DNA from: Paenibacillus agaridevorans
GTDB taxonomy: Bacteria; Bacillota; Bacilli; Paenibacillales; Paenibacillaceae
Assembly: GCF_003112455.1 (NCBI RefSeq)
Contig: NZ_BDQX01000098.1
Coordinates: 73,752 to 137,751 of the forward strand
Length of the DNA: 64,000 nucleotides
Direction of reading: 5' to 3'
Each line of letters opens with the position of its first letter. Within the stretch, counting starts at the first letter, position 1. Shown here piece after piece: positions 54,233-63,788 of the stretch. Below the pieces are notes generated by a model. That model did not search any database. It was not told where the DNA came from and worked only from the letters and a program-made list of their open reading frames with translations. The translations under genes and the position numbers were made by a program.

Positions 54233-55801
54233 TTACTTTACGGCCGCAAGCGCACGTTCATGCGCCGTCTTGTACAGAGCTACGATCTCTTCGTAGCCAA
54301 GCTTCTTTTGCTCTTCCACGAAGCTGCTCCACTCATCGAAGCTGCGCGTGCCCATGATAAACTTCGCGAAGTTTTCATCTCGGTTGCTGTTAAGCGAATC
54401 GCCTTTCGTGCTTAGAATTTGCTGCTCTTCCGGCGTAAAGGAGATGGAGATTTTTGGATCGCTGTCGTATTTGGGCGCTTCCGCGTAAGCAACCTTCAGC
54501 TCCGGCGACGACAGAGAAATGTGGGCGTCGTAATCGAACCAAGCATAAGTGCCGTCCGTAGACAGTCCGGTTTTCTTGCGCATATCGGCAACGTCGGCGT
54601 ATTTCTCGATGAATGCGCCGTTCGAGGATGTCTCGCCTTCTATGCCCCAGCTGGACAATTGTTTGCCTTCTTCGGAATAGAAGAAATCGATGAATTTCAC
54701 GGCATCTTCGATTTTGTCCGTCGTCGACGCGATCATAAAACCTTCTTCGCTCGTCTGCGTATACGCGTTCTTCTGAGGTCCGCCTTCCCAGCCTGCAGGC
54801 GGCGCCATAAAGTTCATGTTAAACGCGGCGTTAGCCGGACGAAGCGCGTTGTTGTAGAAGTCGATCCGTCCGATATAATCCAGCGTGACGAATGCGCGAT
54901 CCGTCGATACGATATCCTGCCACATCTTCGTGTCGATCGTCAGGAAGTCTTTCGGAATCAGATTATCTTTGTAAAACTTATTGAAGTACTCCAGCATTTT
55001 TTTGTACTCTTCTTGAATGGCCGCATACTTCCATTCGCCTGTAGCGTTATCATGGATCACGCTCGCCTTGGAAACCTCGACGTCGGCGGAGACGTTAAAG
55101 GCCGCGCCGAAGTCGTAAAAGTAACGAAGCCCGTTACGGAACGTAAGCGGATAGCTGTCCGGATACTTCTCTTTGAGCGTTTTCAGGACCGTATACAGCT
55201 CGTCCCATGTTTGCGGCGTTTGCAGGCCGTTCTCCTTAAAGATATCCTCGCGATACATCCAGACGCGGCGGTTCGTATCGCCGATGCCTTGGTTCGGCGT
55301 CATGTACATCTTGCCGTCCGCAGAAATAAAGTTTTGCACTTCTTGCGGATATTTTTCCATAAATGCTTTGAAATTAGGCATTTGATCGACATAATCCAAA
55401 ATGTTGGCCAGTGCGCCTTGTTGTCCGAATTTGTCAGCAGCCGCTTTGGATTGAATCCACATCAGATCCGGCATTTCGCCGCCTGCGACCGCCAAGCTAA
55501 TGGAATCCTCCAGGAGGTTGCCGGATGGAAGCTGAATATCGAGCGAAACGCCCGTCTTCTCCTTGATCATATCCCATACCATCCAGTTTTCGTCGTACGG
55601 CCAGCTCGGATTGCTGTAATTCAAAAACGTGAGCGTCGATTGCTTAAGCGGCTCGCTTGTCGCCCCGGCGCTGTCGCTAGGCTTCGCCGTCGCGCTGGCA
55701 TCTGGCGTATTGCCTCCATTGTTGTTGCCGGAACAGGCGCCCAGCGCCAAACTTGATCCCAGCACGGTTGCGAGCATTACGGTTGACCATTTCTTCTTCA
55801 T
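54233..55801 (-). CDS. lipoprotein extracellular sugar-binding protein (LplA/YtcQ type)
   Basis: 522 residues. Lipoprotein signal KKKWSTVMLATVLGSSLALG with lipobox LGAC, then a Ser/Thr/Gly-rich spacer. Family 1 solute-binding features: GGEMPDLMWIQSK, MYREDIFKENGLQTPQTWDEL, FVTLDYIGRIDFYNN, DAVKFIDFFYSEEGKQLSSWG. The frame is open to 55867, but ATG 55801 gives the lipoprotein signal. It lies between two permease genes upstream and the SLH lyase downstream, so it should capture the oligosaccharides released by the lyase. Confidence 0.9.
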   Translation of the reverse strand: MKKKWSTVMLATVLGSSLALGACSGNNNGGNTPDASATAKPSDSAGATSEPLKQSTLTFLNYSNPSWPYDENWMVWDMIKEKTGVSLDIQLPSGNLLEDSISLAVAGGEMPDLMWIQSKAAADKFGQQGALANILDYVDQMPNFKAFMEKYPQEVQNFISADGKMYMTPNQGIGDTNRRVWMYREDIFKENGLQTPQTWDELYTVLKTLKEKYPDSYPLTFRNGLRYFYDFGAAFNVSADVEVSKASVIHDNATGEWKYAAIQEEYKKMLEYFNKFYKDNLIPKDFLTIDTKMWQDIVSTDRAFVTLDYIGRIDFYNNALRPANAAFNMNFMAPPAGWEGGPQKNAYTQTSEEGFMIASTTDKIEDAVKFIDFFYSEEGKQLSSWGIEGETSSNGAFIEKYADVADMRKKTGLSTDGTYAWFDYDAHISLSSPELKVAYAEAPKYDSDPKISISFTPEEQQILSTKGDSLNSNRDENFAKFIMGTRSFDEWSSFVEEQKKLGYEEIVALYKTAHERALAAVK

Positions 55802-55877
55802 ACTTTGCCCCACTCTCCCTTGATTGGTGTAAAATGACTTGCCCGCTTGCTTGGTGATGCTTCCCATGGATTCTATA

Positions 55878-56744
55878 TTAACCTTTGACCGACCCGATTA
55901 GCGCTCCTTTTGCAAAATACTTTTGGAGGAACGGGTAGACCAAAAGGATGGGAACCGTCGTCACGATAATCGTGGCGTACTTCAATGCTTCGTCGACGAT
56001 CATGCTGTCGCCGCCAATATTGCCCGCGCCGTTTGCTCCGCCGGCGCCTTGAAGCACCATGTTGCGAATAATGACCTGGAGCGGCAGTAGATCGGCATCG
56101 CGCAGATAAAGCAGCGCGGAGAAAAAATTGTTCCAGATGGCGACGCCGTAAAACAGACCAATCGTCGCGATGATGGCGCTGGATAGCGGAAGCACCAGGC
56201 GGAGGAAGATGCCAATGTCCGTCAATCCGTCGATTTTGCCCGACTCCTCTACCTCCTGCGGCATGTTCATGAAGAATGTGCGCATGACGATAAAGTTCCA
56301 GGAGCTGACCGCCGTAGGAATGACCATGGCCCAGATCGTATCGATCAAGTTATAGCTTTTGACCACCAGAAACGTAGGAATCATCCCGCCGCTAAAGAAC
56401 AGCGTAATGACGATCATGATCATAAAGGGGCGCTGGAACAGCATCGTTTTTTTGGAGAGAGCATACGCTCCTGCTGCCGTAACGAACAAGGAAATCGTTG
56501 TGCCAAGCACGGTATACAGGATGGTATTGATATAGGCTTTGCCGATATCGGGATTGTCGAATACGACGGCATACGTATTAAGCGTGAACTCCTTCGGCCA
56601 TAAGAACACTTCGCCTCTTAATACGGGCACCGTGCCGCTAAGCGAGACGGCGATCATATAGAGGAACGGGTACAAGGCGGATAAAGCTACGCAGAAGATA
56701 ACAAAATAGATGATGACATCGAAAACCGAGAATTTGATTTTCAT
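55878..56744 (-). CDS. carbohydrate ABC transporter permease (LplC/YtcP type)
   Basis: 288 residues, six membrane segments. The EAA loop reads VEESGKIDGLTDIGIFLRLVLP, as in MalG-type permeases; LYPFLYMIAVSLSG near the start and IVTTVPILLVYPFLQKYFAKGALIGSVKG at the end are typical of the YtcP group. The frame is open to 56765, but ATG 56744 has AAGGAG about seven bases upstream. Partner of the next permease; no ATPase gene is present, so a shared MsmX-type ATPase elsewhere is needed. Confidence 0.9.
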   Translation of the reverse strand: MKIKFSVFDVIIYFVIFCVALSALYPFLYMIAVSLSGTVPVLRGEVFLWPKEFTLNTYAVVFDNPDIGKAYINTILYTVLGTTISLFVTAAGAYALSKKTMLFQRPFMIMIVITLFFSGGMIPTFLVVKSYNLIDTIWAMVIPTAVSSWNFIVMRTFFMNMPQEVEESGKIDGLTDIGIFLRLVLPLSSAIIATIGLFYGVAIWNNFFSALLYLRDADLLPLQVIIRNMVLQGAGGANGAGNIGGDSMIVDEALKYATIIVTTVPILLVYPFLQKYFAKGALIGSVKG

Positions 56745-56758
56745 AGTCCCGCTCCTTC

Positions 56759-57664
56759 CTACCATAAGCTCGTGTTGCTGACTTTGCGGCTAATCCAGTT
56801 GGCGCTGAGAATGAAGGCAAGGTTAACGACGCTCGTAAACAAGTCGATCGCTGTTCCGTAGCTGTAATTCATGGCTTGTATCCCCGTACGGTACACGTAG
56901 GTGCTCAGCACATCCGCCGTGTTGTAGATAGATGGATTTAACATCAGCAATACTTTCTCGAATCCGATGTCGAGCACTTGCCCGATATTTAGAATGAACA
57001 AAATAATGATGGCGGAGCTGATGCCGGGCACCGTAATATGCCTAAGCTGATGCCATCTGTTCGCGCCGTCCACTCGAGCTGCTTCGTAGAGCTGCGGATC
57101 GATCGCGCTTAGAGCGGCCAAATAGATGATCGTCTCCCAGCCGATATGCTGCCATATTCCCGAGAGAACATACAGAGAACGGAAGTAATGATCATTCTGC
57201 ATAAAGTTGATCGACTCGTAACCGAACCACTCTACAAGCTGGTTGACGATTCCGTTCGACGGCGACAAAAACAGGAACATCATGCTGACGACAACGACGT
57301 TGGAGATGAAATGCGGCAAATAGCTGATGGACTGCGCCACGCGTTTGACGACTTGAATTCTAACTTCGTTTAATAGAAGCGCAAGGATGATCGGCGCCGG
57401 GAATCCGAAGATGATTTTGTAGACGCCTAGCAGAATCGTGTTGCGAAGCAGCTTCAGAAAATCGGGACTCTCGAAAAACAGCTTGTAATATTTGATGCCG
57501 ACCCATTGGCTTTCCCATACGCCCTTAAACGCGTTGTAATCTTTGAAAGAGATCAGAATGCCGAACATCGGAACGTACTTGAACAAGATGTAGTACACAA
57601 GCGCTGGCAAAAAGAGTATGAGCAAGTATTTGCTTCGATTGAATCTGGTTAGGAACTGCGCCAT
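56759..57664 (-). CDS. carbohydrate ABC transporter permease (LplB type)
   Basis: 301 residues, six membrane segments. FLPALVYYILFKYVPMFGILISFKDYN is the typical LplB N-terminus and YEAARVDGANRWHQLRHITVP the EAA loop. It is the first gene of the transport operon (LplB, LplC, binding protein, lyase), 14 nt before the second permease. The 224-base gap upstream must hold the promoter; I could not define it. Confidence 0.9.
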   Translation of the reverse strand: MAQFLTRFNRSKYLLILFLPALVYYILFKYVPMFGILISFKDYNAFKGVWESQWVGIKYYKLFFESPDFLKLLRNTILLGVYKIIFGFPAPIILALLLNEVRIQVVKRVAQSISYLPHFISNVVVVSMMFLFLSPSNGIVNQLVEWFGYESINFMQNDHYFRSLYVLSGIWQHIGWETIIYLAALSAIDPQLYEAARVDGANRWHQLRHITVPGISSAIIILFILNIGQVLDIGFEKVLLMLNPSIYNTADVLSTYVYRTGIQAMNYSYGTAIDLFTSVVNLAFILSANWISRKVSNTSLW

Positions 57665-57888
57665 CCCTTATCCTCCTGTCTGGTCTGCATAACGTGTCTA
57701 TGCCGTTAACGATAGCGGGTCAATTGCCTCGTGGACAATCGCCAGTACTTGCGAAACCTTGCAATTATGCGAGCACTCGCATTTTCGACAATGATCTTAA
57801 ATGTTGCGAAGTTGTGAATTTCGATAGATTCGCCATAGTTACAGCAGCATACGCCTGCCGCTTCTCGACGCTAATGGCGAGTCTCCTT

Positions 57889-58902
57889 TTACAGAGAAAG
57901 GTCTTCGTTGCCGACGGTTTGAACGAGAACCTCGGCGCGCAACTTGCTAGAACGGTATAGTCCTTCGACGGCCGCAACGACGCTTCGCGAATAGGCCATC
58001 GAACATTCCGGCTCCTCGCCGCTTTCGACGGCATGCAGCAGATCCAGGATCTGCATGGCAAGCGCCGGACCCGGCAATCTCTCGGTATGAACCTCCGAAT
58101 AAGTGCCGCCCGTACTGATCCAAACGCCAATGCCGGTTCGAAGCCGCAGGCTTCCTCCCGTAAAGAGCAGCTCCGTCTCGTCGATGGCAGCCCCCGGGTA
58201 TCCAGATTGGCAGACGATGGCCGGTATTCCGCCGGAGGTTTCCAGATACGCCAATCCCCCGCCTTCCACATCTCCCCGTCCCAGCCCGTAATCGACCGAT
58301 GCCCGCACCTTCGTTATCGTATCGCCCGTCAGCCATTGAATCTTGTCGATGGAATGGGAGCCCAGATTCGTCAGAATGCCTCCGCCGGCTTTGGCGCGTT
58401 CGAAGAACCATTGCGGCCGCTGCGGTTTGTCGTATGGCAGATGTCTGCGATCATTGATCATGACTAGTCTTCCGAGTTCGCCGCTTTGCAATATTTTTTT
58501 GGCCAATACGTTTTCGGCGGAATAATGCTGCGTGTGCCCAACCATCAATTTGACGCCTGCCGTTCTGACGGCCCGTTCAATTTCGTCGCACTCCTGCACG
58601 TTCATCGCCATGGGCTTCTCCAGCAAAATATGGCAGCCTTGCTCCGCCGCAGAGATCGCCGCTTCCTTGTGCAAATAATGAGGCAGCGTAATAATCGCGA
58701 TATGCGGCCGCTCGGTTTTAATCATCTCTTTGTAATCGATATAAGGCGTAATGTTGTAAGCGACGGCCAACTGCTCCGCTCGTTCCTCCGCAATATCGGC
58801 TACGGCGCAAGCCTCCGCCTGGCCCATTTCCTTAATCGCCGTCAGATGCGAAGCGGCAATGCTTCCGCCTCCGACAACTGCAATCCTGTATTTTGCCGTC
58901 AT
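57889..58902 (-). CDS. Gfo/Idh/MocA-family NAD(P)-dependent oxidoreductase
   Basis: 337 residues. The Rossmann loop is VVGGGSIAASHL, and the family signature EKPMAMN (ILLEKPMAMNVQEC) is present, followed by GHTQHYSAENVLAKK and the catalytic-region TNLGSHSIDKIQW. It oxidises or epimerises sugars, inositols or uronate derivatives in the cytoplasm. It is upstream of the permease genes on the same strand but separated by 224 bases, so it may have its own promoter. A role in processing the lyase products is inferred. Confidence 0.88.
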   Translation of the reverse strand: MTAKYRIAVVGGGSIAASHLTAIKEMGQAEACAVADIAEERAEQLAVAYNITPYIDYKEMIKTERPHIAIITLPHYLHKEAAISAAEQGCHILLEKPMAMNVQECDEIERAVRTAGVKLMVGHTQHYSAENVLAKKILQSGELGRLVMINDRRHLPYDKPQRPQWFFERAKAGGGILTNLGSHSIDKIQWLTGDTITKVRASVDYGLGRGDVEGGGLAYLETSGGIPAIVCQSGYPGAAIDETELLFTGGSLRLRTGIGVWISTGGTYSEVHTERLPGPALAMQILDLLHAVESGEEPECSMAYSRSVVAAVEGLYRSSKLRAEVLVQTVGNEDLSL

Positions 58903-59106
58903 AAAAGTTTCTCCCCCTCGTCGTTGTGTTCGGAGGTTAGCTTACCAAGACGTCGGCCCTTTTGTGTATCGTGGAATCTTGTTTTCCTTGTCCGATTTCC
59001 GTCAGAATCGCGTTACTTAGCCCATTTCATAAGAAATGATAAGGATCGTAAGCGTTGATTATTGAGCCATTGTTAATACCTCGTGCTATACTTGCAAAAA
59101 GTGCAA

Positions 59107-59273
59107 GTTCAAAAAGTCCGATTTTCAGTACCGAGAAGGTTGTATGAAGATTAGGGACTGAGGAGCGGAGCGTAGTGGAAGCTACGTGAGCACCGGAAGT
59201 CCCGGCTGAATGCAAGATTCGATGTCGACATACTTCCTGAGCTACTTCGTAATCAAAATTGGACTTTTTGAAC
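59107..59273. repeat. 167-bp element with terminal inverted repeats (MITE-like)
   Basis: The ends are 19-bp inverted repeats with one mismatch: GTTCAAAAAGTCCGATTTT (59107-59125) and the complement of GTTCAAAAAGTCCAATTTT (59255-59273). Inside is a cruciform core: GGGACT (59154-59159) pairing with AGTCCC, and a CGTAG/CTACG mini-stem. No ORF of note and no clear target-site duplication. It lies in the 422-base gap between the oxidoreductase and the AraC gene, next to a small CTTGCA/TGCAAG hairpin (59091-59107). I recall similar sequences in Paenibacillus intergenic regions, unverified. Confidence 0.6.
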
Positions 59274-59324
59274 ATCCTTATATGAATTTTGTAAAGCAGA
59301 GCAATTAATGAAAGGAATAGTGGC

Positions 59325-61619
59325 ATGAAGCGACTGATCCCGTTCCCGAACATTTCGAACAACCAGCTGTCACTTTTTTACACCTTATTCTGCAGCTTTA
59401 TCGCCATCATTTTGCTGCTTGTTTCCATCCACCTTGTTACGTATTCTTTTTTCCGCGATCGGATCAAAGAAGAGATTATCGTTAACAGCGGTCTTAATCT
59501 AAACACGACGGTCACGAACTACGAGAAACACTTCAAGCTCATGCGAAGTTTTATGCTCAGCAACCTGTTCGAAAACGATACGCAAATATTGAAGAACGGC
59601 ACCAGCGCGTTTCATTACGATATCGTATCGCGGGTTCAGCGAGAGCTTCGCAATACGATGAACAATTCACTGCTCTACCTGGACAACATTATTTATTACT
59701 TCAAGGACACGGGTTTTGTGTTCGATAAGGAAGGGACGAGGAACGCAGAGACGATGTTTGGCAAATTCTACGTCAGCGATACTTATTCCGTGGAATTCTG
59801 GAAGAGACAAGCGGAGTCCGTCGACAGCTTCAAGGTTTATCCCACTACGAACTTTCGTATGGAGACGGCATTCGAAGATTTCTCTTACGGCAATCTGACT
59901 CCTATTCTGGTCAAAAGCGCTTACGATGATCGTCTGGCCTTCATTCTGCTCCTCAAAAGCGCCAGAGCCTTCGAAGCGTTCCATCAGCCCAAACCCGGCA
60001 GCAGCCTGCTCATACTGGATGAAGATCAGCAAGTCATCTACTCCTCATCTCCTTCGCTCAGCATGCCGGATAATTTGAAGATGGAGGATGGGACCTACCC
60101 GGGACTTGGCGGGTACGCGAAGCTGGACGACAAGTATTATTTCTTCCGTAGCGGCTCCGAGACGGGGTTCACTTATGTTGAGGTTGTTGCAGACAGGGGG
60201 CTGACGAATCAGCTTCGCAATTTAAACGTGCTTATGTTCGTTATTTTGGCTCTGTCGATTTTGATCAGTCTGGCCGTATCCTACATCCTTGCGAAAAAGT
60301 TCCATAATCCGCTTGCGAAGATGATTCGATCCATACAGACCTATAGCATTTTGGGAGGTCCTGGTGCGGCGAGCAGCCGAATCAAGGAATTTAATATGCT
60401 GCATTCGACTTTGCGCGACTTGTCGCGCTCTAACGAGAAGTTCCATCATGATCTTCAGACCAAAAACACCATGCTCCAACAGTTCGCCTACATGTCCAAG
60501 CTTAAGAAGATCGGCGGCGGCGCCGGGCTGGAGACGAGAATGGACGATGATCGTCCCTACAGACTAGTGTTATTCCACCTTGAGTTCAAAGAACGTTTCC
60601 TTCTGGAAATCTCAAGCTCGGTGCATCGCGCCTTCAATACGTATAAGGAATTGATCGATGCCCATTTTACCAGTCTGTACGGCGAATCGTTGACCTTCCA
60701 GCTCGAAAAGGATCAAATCCTGACGATTCTTTTCCTGGATGACGATCAAGCGGATAAACCGGAAGCGGAGCTGCGTACGTTGATCCGGATCTTCGATTCG
60801 GATGCGCCCTACTGCAACTTCACGATCGCGCCAAGCCCCGTTCGCAAATATGCGACGGATTTCGCAGAGACGTATCAGAACGCGCTTGATCTGATCCGGC
60901 AGCGCAAGCTTGGCGAGGACGTTCAGATTATTACGCAATGGGAAGCACATCCTTCCCTGCTCGTCCCTACTCCTTCCGAAGAGACGGAGCTGGTAGCCAA
61001 TCTGCAAGCCGGCATCGAAACCGTAACGATCCCGCTAGTCGAGCGATTCCTCGATCATCTGGATAAGGTCGGCGCAACAGCGGGGCAGTTTCAGGAGTGG
61101 TCCAAGGATATCGTCAATCGAACAATCAAGGCTATGTATGCGCAGAATGTGTCGGTGGCTTCCGTCGTAGATGGCAGTCATTTGCATGAGCAGTTGAAAT
61201 CCTGCTACACGTTGGAGCAATACAAAACGTTTTTCAGACGTTTGCTCACAAGGTCCGCGATTGCCATTCAGGAGAAGAAGTCCGAGACGGATGCTATTAC
61301 GAAGTTTGTTTTCGAATACGTGGAGGCGAATTATGGCGGCGATCTGTCGCTGGATTCCATTGCGCACAAGCTCGGCATAACCGGACCTTACTTGTCGAGT
61401 TACTTCAAGGAGAAGACGGGAACCAACTTCAGCGATTACATCTACACCGTACGCATGAACAAGGCGACCGAGATGCTTATTGAAACCGATCTGCTCATTC
61501 AAGATATCGCTTCTCTGGTCGGCTACTTCACGGTAGCCTCCTTCAACCGCGTCTTCAAGCGGTATACAGGCATGACGCCCAGCGAATTCCGAAGACAGAA
61601 CATCAAATGGGAAGAATAA
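59325..61619 (+). CDS. large membrane-bound AraC-family regulator (Cache-type sensor)
   Basis: 764 residues. Membrane segments at about 16-42 and 302-325 enclose an extracytoplasmic sensor domain (45-300). A HAMP-like and middle region follows, and the C-terminal 100 residues are the AraC DNA-binding domain: LSLDSIAHKLGITGPYLSSYFKEKTG and IQDIASLVGYFTVASFNRVF, YTGMTPSEFRR. Start ATG 59325 with AAAGGAA seven bases upstream. Such proteins sense an outside sugar and switch on the adjacent binding-protein/permease operon; here that is the divergent LplB-LplC-lipoprotein-lyase set. Confidence 0.9.
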   Translation: MKRLIPFPNISNNQLSLFYTLFCSFIAIILLLVSIHLVTYSFFRDRIKEEIIVNSGLNLNTTVTNYEKHFKLMRSFMLSNLFENDTQILKNGTSAFHYDIVSRVQRELRNTMNNSLLYLDNIIYYFKDTGFVFDKEGTRNAETMFGKFYVSDTYSVEFWKRQAESVDSFKVYPTTNFRMETAFEDFSYGNLTPILVKSAYDDRLAFILLLKSARAFEAFHQPKPGSSLLILDEDQQVIYSSSPSLSMPDNLKMEDGTYPGLGGYAKLDDKYYFFRSGSETGFTYVEVVADRGLTNQLRNLNVLMFVILALSILISLAVSYILAKKFHNPLAKMIRSIQTYSILGGPGAASSRIKEFNMLHSTLRDLSRSNEKFHHDLQTKNTMLQQFAYMSKLKKIGGGAGLETRMDDDRPYRLVLFHLEFKERFLLEISSSVHRAFNTYKELIDAHFTSLYGESLTFQLEKDQILTILFLDDDQADKPEAELRTLIRIFDSDAPYCNFTIAPSPVRKYATDFAETYQNALDLIRQRKLGEDVQIITQWEAHPSLLVPTPSEETELVANLQAGIETVTIPLVERFLDHLDKVGATAGQFQEWSKDIVNRTIKAMYAQNVSVASVVDGSHLHEQLKSCYTLEQYKTFFRRLLTRSAIAIQEKKSETDAITKFVFEYVEANYGGDLSLDSIAHKLGITGPYLSSYFKEKTGTNFSDYIYTVRMNKATEMLIETDLLIQDIASLVGYFTVASFNRVFKRYTGMTPSEFRRQNIKWEE

Positions 61620-61766
61620 TCCTTGCAGCCACTATTTCCGCTCGTATAGCGGACAACCATTATCGGCGTTTTTAACGCCTACAGCTGCTCGTTCGCCTAT
61701 TTTTTGGAGCCATAAGCGTTACTAACGTCTATGGACGCTAGTCAGAGTTACTTTACGACCAAAACA

Positions 61767-61801
61767 AAAGGCAGTTGACCAGTCTATGGGCAACTGCCTT
61801 T
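61767..61801. terminator. hairpin terminator between convergent genes
   Basis: 11-bp perfect stem (61767-61777 with 61791-61801). On the minus strand it is followed by a T-rich tract, ending the lipoprotein gene, whose stop is only three bases away; it also faces the AraC transcript. Confidence 0.8.
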
Positions 61802-61803
61802 AA

Positions 61804-62658
61804 TCAAGGCAAATTCAATCTAATATCGTCAACCTTCGTGTCAGCAAATTGCTGAATAAAAAGATCCATTACCGTAGCATCCAATTTAAGAATCAGGTAC
61901 GGGTTCTCGCCAAAGCGCGGATCATTATTTTCAATGGTCGCGTATTGGATCCTCATCAAGCTCTCATTTCCGAACACATTCAACAACTCGACAGAATGTT
62001 CCATGCCCGCTACCAGCAATATATAAAGCGTATCGTCTGCAATAAAATGATAGTGTCCCGCGTTTCTAGCCGAGATTTTTTCGTTGGCTTCCTTTACAAT
62101 ACCTGGATCGCCAATGCTTGAAACATCAATGATTTCATAAGTGACCGATTGTTCCGGAGGCATGGCTCCGTCTTCTTTAAACTGTGCAAGATTGGTTACT
62201 GTCCAAATGCCGTTATAATTGTACCATTTTCGAAGTTCAAGCATGTAGGTGTTGCCTTCGTTCGTCCCCACCACCACTTTTCTTGGATTGTAGGTGCCAT
62301 CCACACTATCAAGGTAGCTGACTTCGTGCCCCAATTCCTGCCGCATATAATTTTTAATGACGGCAACGTAATCCTTTTGCATGTCGTCCTTAGCCAAATT
62401 GGCCATATCCGCTTCGGTATACTCCCTGGATGTCCCCGTAATGATCCTGTACTGCTCTAATTGATCCAGATTAAGAAACGACACATTGTCTGGCTGTGCG
62501 GTTTCATTCGAAACTGACTCGCTGGGTATGCTGGTTTCGCTGGTTTCGCTGGTGACGCTAGTCGCCATGTTTACCCCGGAGTCGTTGTTGCTGTCTATCG
62601 CACATGCAGGCAATATACATATTGCCGCTAAATAGAGCAGATAAATAGATACCTTCAT
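61804..62658 (-). CDS. putative lipoprotein, unknown function
   Basis: 284 residues. Lipoprotein signal MKVSIYLLYLAAICILPAC with lipobox LPAC, then a short Ser/Thr/Glu-rich stretch with a small tandem repeat (TSETSETS; CTGGTTTCG twice in the DNA). The rest is a globular alpha/beta domain (DMQKDYVAVIKNYMRQELGH, VVVGTNEGNTYMLELRKWYN, LLNVFGNESLMRIQYATIEN). I recognise no family. It is flanked by terminators on both sides, so it is monocistronic. Confidence 0.75.
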   Translation of the reverse strand: MKVSIYLLYLAAICILPACAIDSNNDSGVNMATSVTSETSETSIPSESVSNETAQPDNVSFLNLDQLEQYRIITGTSREYTEADMANLAKDDMQKDYVAVIKNYMRQELGHEVSYLDSVDGTYNPRKVVVGTNEGNTYMLELRKWYNYNGIWTVTNLAQFKEDGAMPPEQSVTYEIIDVSSIGDPGIVKEANEKISARNAGHYHFIADDTLYILLVAGMEHSVELLNVFGNESLMRIQYATIENNDPRFGENPYLILKLDATVMDLFIQQFADTKVDDIRLNLP

Positions 62659-62734
62659 GCCTGCCCTCCATTCCCTGTTTGTTAATCGTTCAACAAATTA
62701 GACGGAAAATTTTGCATATTGTTTCGCTAATACA

Positions 62735-62775
62735 AAAATGGAGTCCAGAACTGTTGCCAGTCTGTACTCCATTTT
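62735..62775 (-). terminator. terminator of the GNAT gene
   Basis: 10-bp perfect stem (62735-62744 with 62766-62775); the A/T ends provide the T-run on either strand. Lies 18 bases past the GNAT stop. Confidence 0.75.
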
Positions 62776-62792
62776 AATGTTCATCATAATGG

Positions 62793-63788
62793 TCATTCTG
62801 GCCGAAACGTGGAACTACCCGTAAGATCGATCGTTTTCTCGAATTTCGCATAGGTTCTCCAGCTTGTATACCCAAGCTTGCCATAAAACTCGACGAAAGG
62901 CGTCGTATCGATTACGATATGGCGACTGCCCCGCCCCAGCAAGTAGTGGATCGCCGCCTGCACAATGGAGATGCCATATCGATACCCGCGATAGGTCTCG
63001 TCGATGCCGAGCGGCCCTATTCCGCCCAATGGCTCGTCGAAAAGCGGCGACCAATAAATGTTTTGTGCAAGCAACGGCGAATGTTCGTCGTTCATTCTGC
63101 AAAAACCGATAATGTTGCCTTCTCTCTCAAGCAATACGTATTCCCTGCCTGTTCCGCCGCGCTTCCAATACTCCCGGTGCTGATAGTCCCAAGTCCCCGG
63201 GAAGCAGCGGCGCATAAAAGCCGTCATTCGTTCCCGATCCTCCGGGGTTGCGACTCTAAACAGCGCATCCTGCACTTCGGGCAACGTAACTCCTGCTCTA
63301 TGGTTATAGCTGTTCAGCAAATCAAAAACTTCTGCTTTACAGACATAACCTCGTTTCTCGAACCAGCTCTTCGTTGCCTCTTCCGGCTCCGGCAAGCCGG
63401 GAAACAAGCGGCTTTGCAAATCATTGCCAAGCGATATGCGTTGAACGCCCAACTTTCGAAGGGCTTCCTCCGCCCGGCCAAGCAGCCCGCTCCCTATGCC
63501 GACGCCCCGGCTGTCCTGCTCCACGATGAGAGCTTGAATCCATCCCGCGTCGGACTTAAGGCCATATTGGGCAAGTTCCTCCCGGTACGCCTTCGCCACA
63601 ACGAATCCGACAATCCGATCGCGACTTTCCTCGATGGCAACCCACGAGCCATGACGCAGCCAATTGGGATCCTCGAACACATTTTGCGCGATTAATTGCT
63701 CTCTCATGGGAAACACCCGGATCCATTCCGAATTCCAGACGGATACCATTCCATCCAGATGTTTTTCCGACATTGCCTCGTAACGCAT
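62793..63788 (-). CDS. protein with two GNAT acetyltransferase domains
   Basis: 331 residues. Domain 1 (about 1-150) has the acetyl-CoA loop VEQDSRGVGIGSGLLGRAEE; domain 2 (about 175-320) has GPLGIDETYRGYRYGISIVQ with the looser loop of a second GNAT fold and ends VEFYGKLGYTSW. Double-GNAT proteins include mycothiol synthase-like enzymes and antibiotic-modifying relatives; the substrate is unknown. The frame is open to 63827, but ATG 63788 has GAGGAGGG upstream. The 212 bases to the window end hold no gene that I can support. Confidence 0.82.
   Translation of the reverse strand: MRYEAMSEKHLDGMVSVWNSEWIRVFPMREQLIAQNVFEDPNWLRHGSWVAIEESRDRIVGFVVAKAYREELAQYGLKSDAGWIQALIVEQDSRGVGIGSGLLGRAEEALRKLGVQRISLGNDLQSRLFPGLPEPEEATKSWFEKRGYVCKAEVFDLLNSYNHRAGVTLPEVQDALFRVATPEDRERMTAFMRRCFPGTWDYQHREYWKRGGTGREYVLLEREGNIIGFCRMNDEHSPLLAQNIYWSPLFDEPLGGIGPLGIDETYRGYRYGISIVQAAIHYLLGRGSRHIVIDTTPFVEFYGKLGYTSWRTYAKFEKTIDLTGSSTFRPE

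Noticed and set aside
54419..55756. 445-codon open frame on the plus strand
   Set aside because: It is antisense to the lipoprotein binding-protein gene, whose lipobox, domain motifs and ribosome site are clear. The plus frame gives an Arg/Val/His-rich chain without recognisable motifs, as expected from mirror-image codon bias.
57665..57888. Possible catabolite-response site or promoter in the gap before the permease genes
   Set aside because: Some half-matching AT-rich and CG-centred stretches are present, but none fits a cre consensus or a -35/-10 pair well enough to report.
61637..61679. Two small hairpins (61637-61653 and 61665-61679) after the AraC stop
   Set aside because: Short stems with no T-run directly after them. 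They may add to termination of the AraC transcript, but the hairpin at 61767-61801 is the better candidate.
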